Part shown: positions 62,441 to 64,000 of the stretch, piece after piece | How the letters are laid out: the number at the start of each line of letters is the position of its first letter | Position numbering within the stretch: the first letter of the stretch is position 1 | NCBI RefSeq assembly: GCF_030014955.1 | Contig: NZ_JAGRPV010000001.1 | Coordinates: 7,623,501 to 7,687,500 of the forward strand | Reading direction: 5' to 3' | DNA length: 64,000 nt | From: Cohnella hashimotonis | Lineage (GTDB): Bacteria; Bacillota; Bacilli; Paenibacillales; Paenibacillaceae | Made by a program: the position numbers and the translations under genes | Notes under the pieces: generated by a model | What the model saw: only the letters and a program-made list of their open reading frames with translations | What the model was told of the DNA's origin: nothing | Database searches by the model: none

Positions 62441-64000
<1,560 letters not shown>

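Overview
The window looks like chromosome of a high-GC, spore-forming Firmicute of the Paenibacillaceae, in the Paenibacillus/Cohnella range. The evidence is a giant SLH-anchored surface protein, YesM/YesN two-component pairs next to a sugar ABC importer, a SspP-type small spore protein, and the Bacilli gene order 23S-5S rRNA, guaB, dacA, pdxS, pdxT, serS, tRNA-Ser. That order normally lies near the replication origin in Bacilli, so the right end is conserved and the left three quarters are largely accessory. The genus is inferred from gene content, not from a database search.

Layout. 1-11.2 kb: a lipoprotein, histidine kinase and response regulator operon divergent from a 2517-residue SLH protein; the lipoprotein and the SLH protein both carry PD40-like propeller repeats. 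11.6-17.2 kb: an APH-type phosphotransferase, small membrane and secreted proteins, and two near-identical ArsB/NhaD-type permeases flanking a stand-alone protease propeptide-like protein. 17.4-27.0 kb: a secreted beta-helix protein with an NPCBM domain, a stalk-domain protein with a lipobox signal peptidase and a small tyrosine phosphatase, DinB, an IMPase, a cupin protein, a 50-bp tandem repeat, an L,D-transpeptidase, and a DUF1648 protein with a YtrA-type GntR regulator. 27.1-32.6 kb: tRNA-Pro, then a two-component system with a SwrC-like RND pump. 32.8-36.5 kb: an Hsp90-like ATPase with a translationally coupled partner, and an Rpn-type nuclease. 37.1-41.8 kb: a D-glucosaminate/KDG-type catabolic operon. 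42.0-48.8 kb: YesM/YesN and a sugar ABC importer that lacks its own ATPase. 49.0-52.2 kb: a lipoprotein, a YitT protein and three small genes including sspP.

52.3-54.9 kb is the most unusual part. An intact IS3-family element (CTAG target duplication) interrupts one copy of a dispersed repeat of about 300 bp, whose uninterrupted copy lies at 36.6 kb. Immediately beyond is a four-copy, 191-bp tandem array. Each unit is bounded by inverted copies of the 3' end of tRNA-Ser, carries internal hairpins and ends in a copy of the tRNA-Ser terminator; the array abuts the real tRNA-Ser(TGA) gene.

54.9-64.0 kb is the housekeeping cluster: tRNA-Ser, serS, pdxT, pdxS, dacA and guaB on the minus strand, then a structured spacer, 5S rRNA and the 3' part of 23S rRNA. 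It covers serine charging, pyridoxal phosphate synthesis, peptidoglycan trimming and GMP synthesis.
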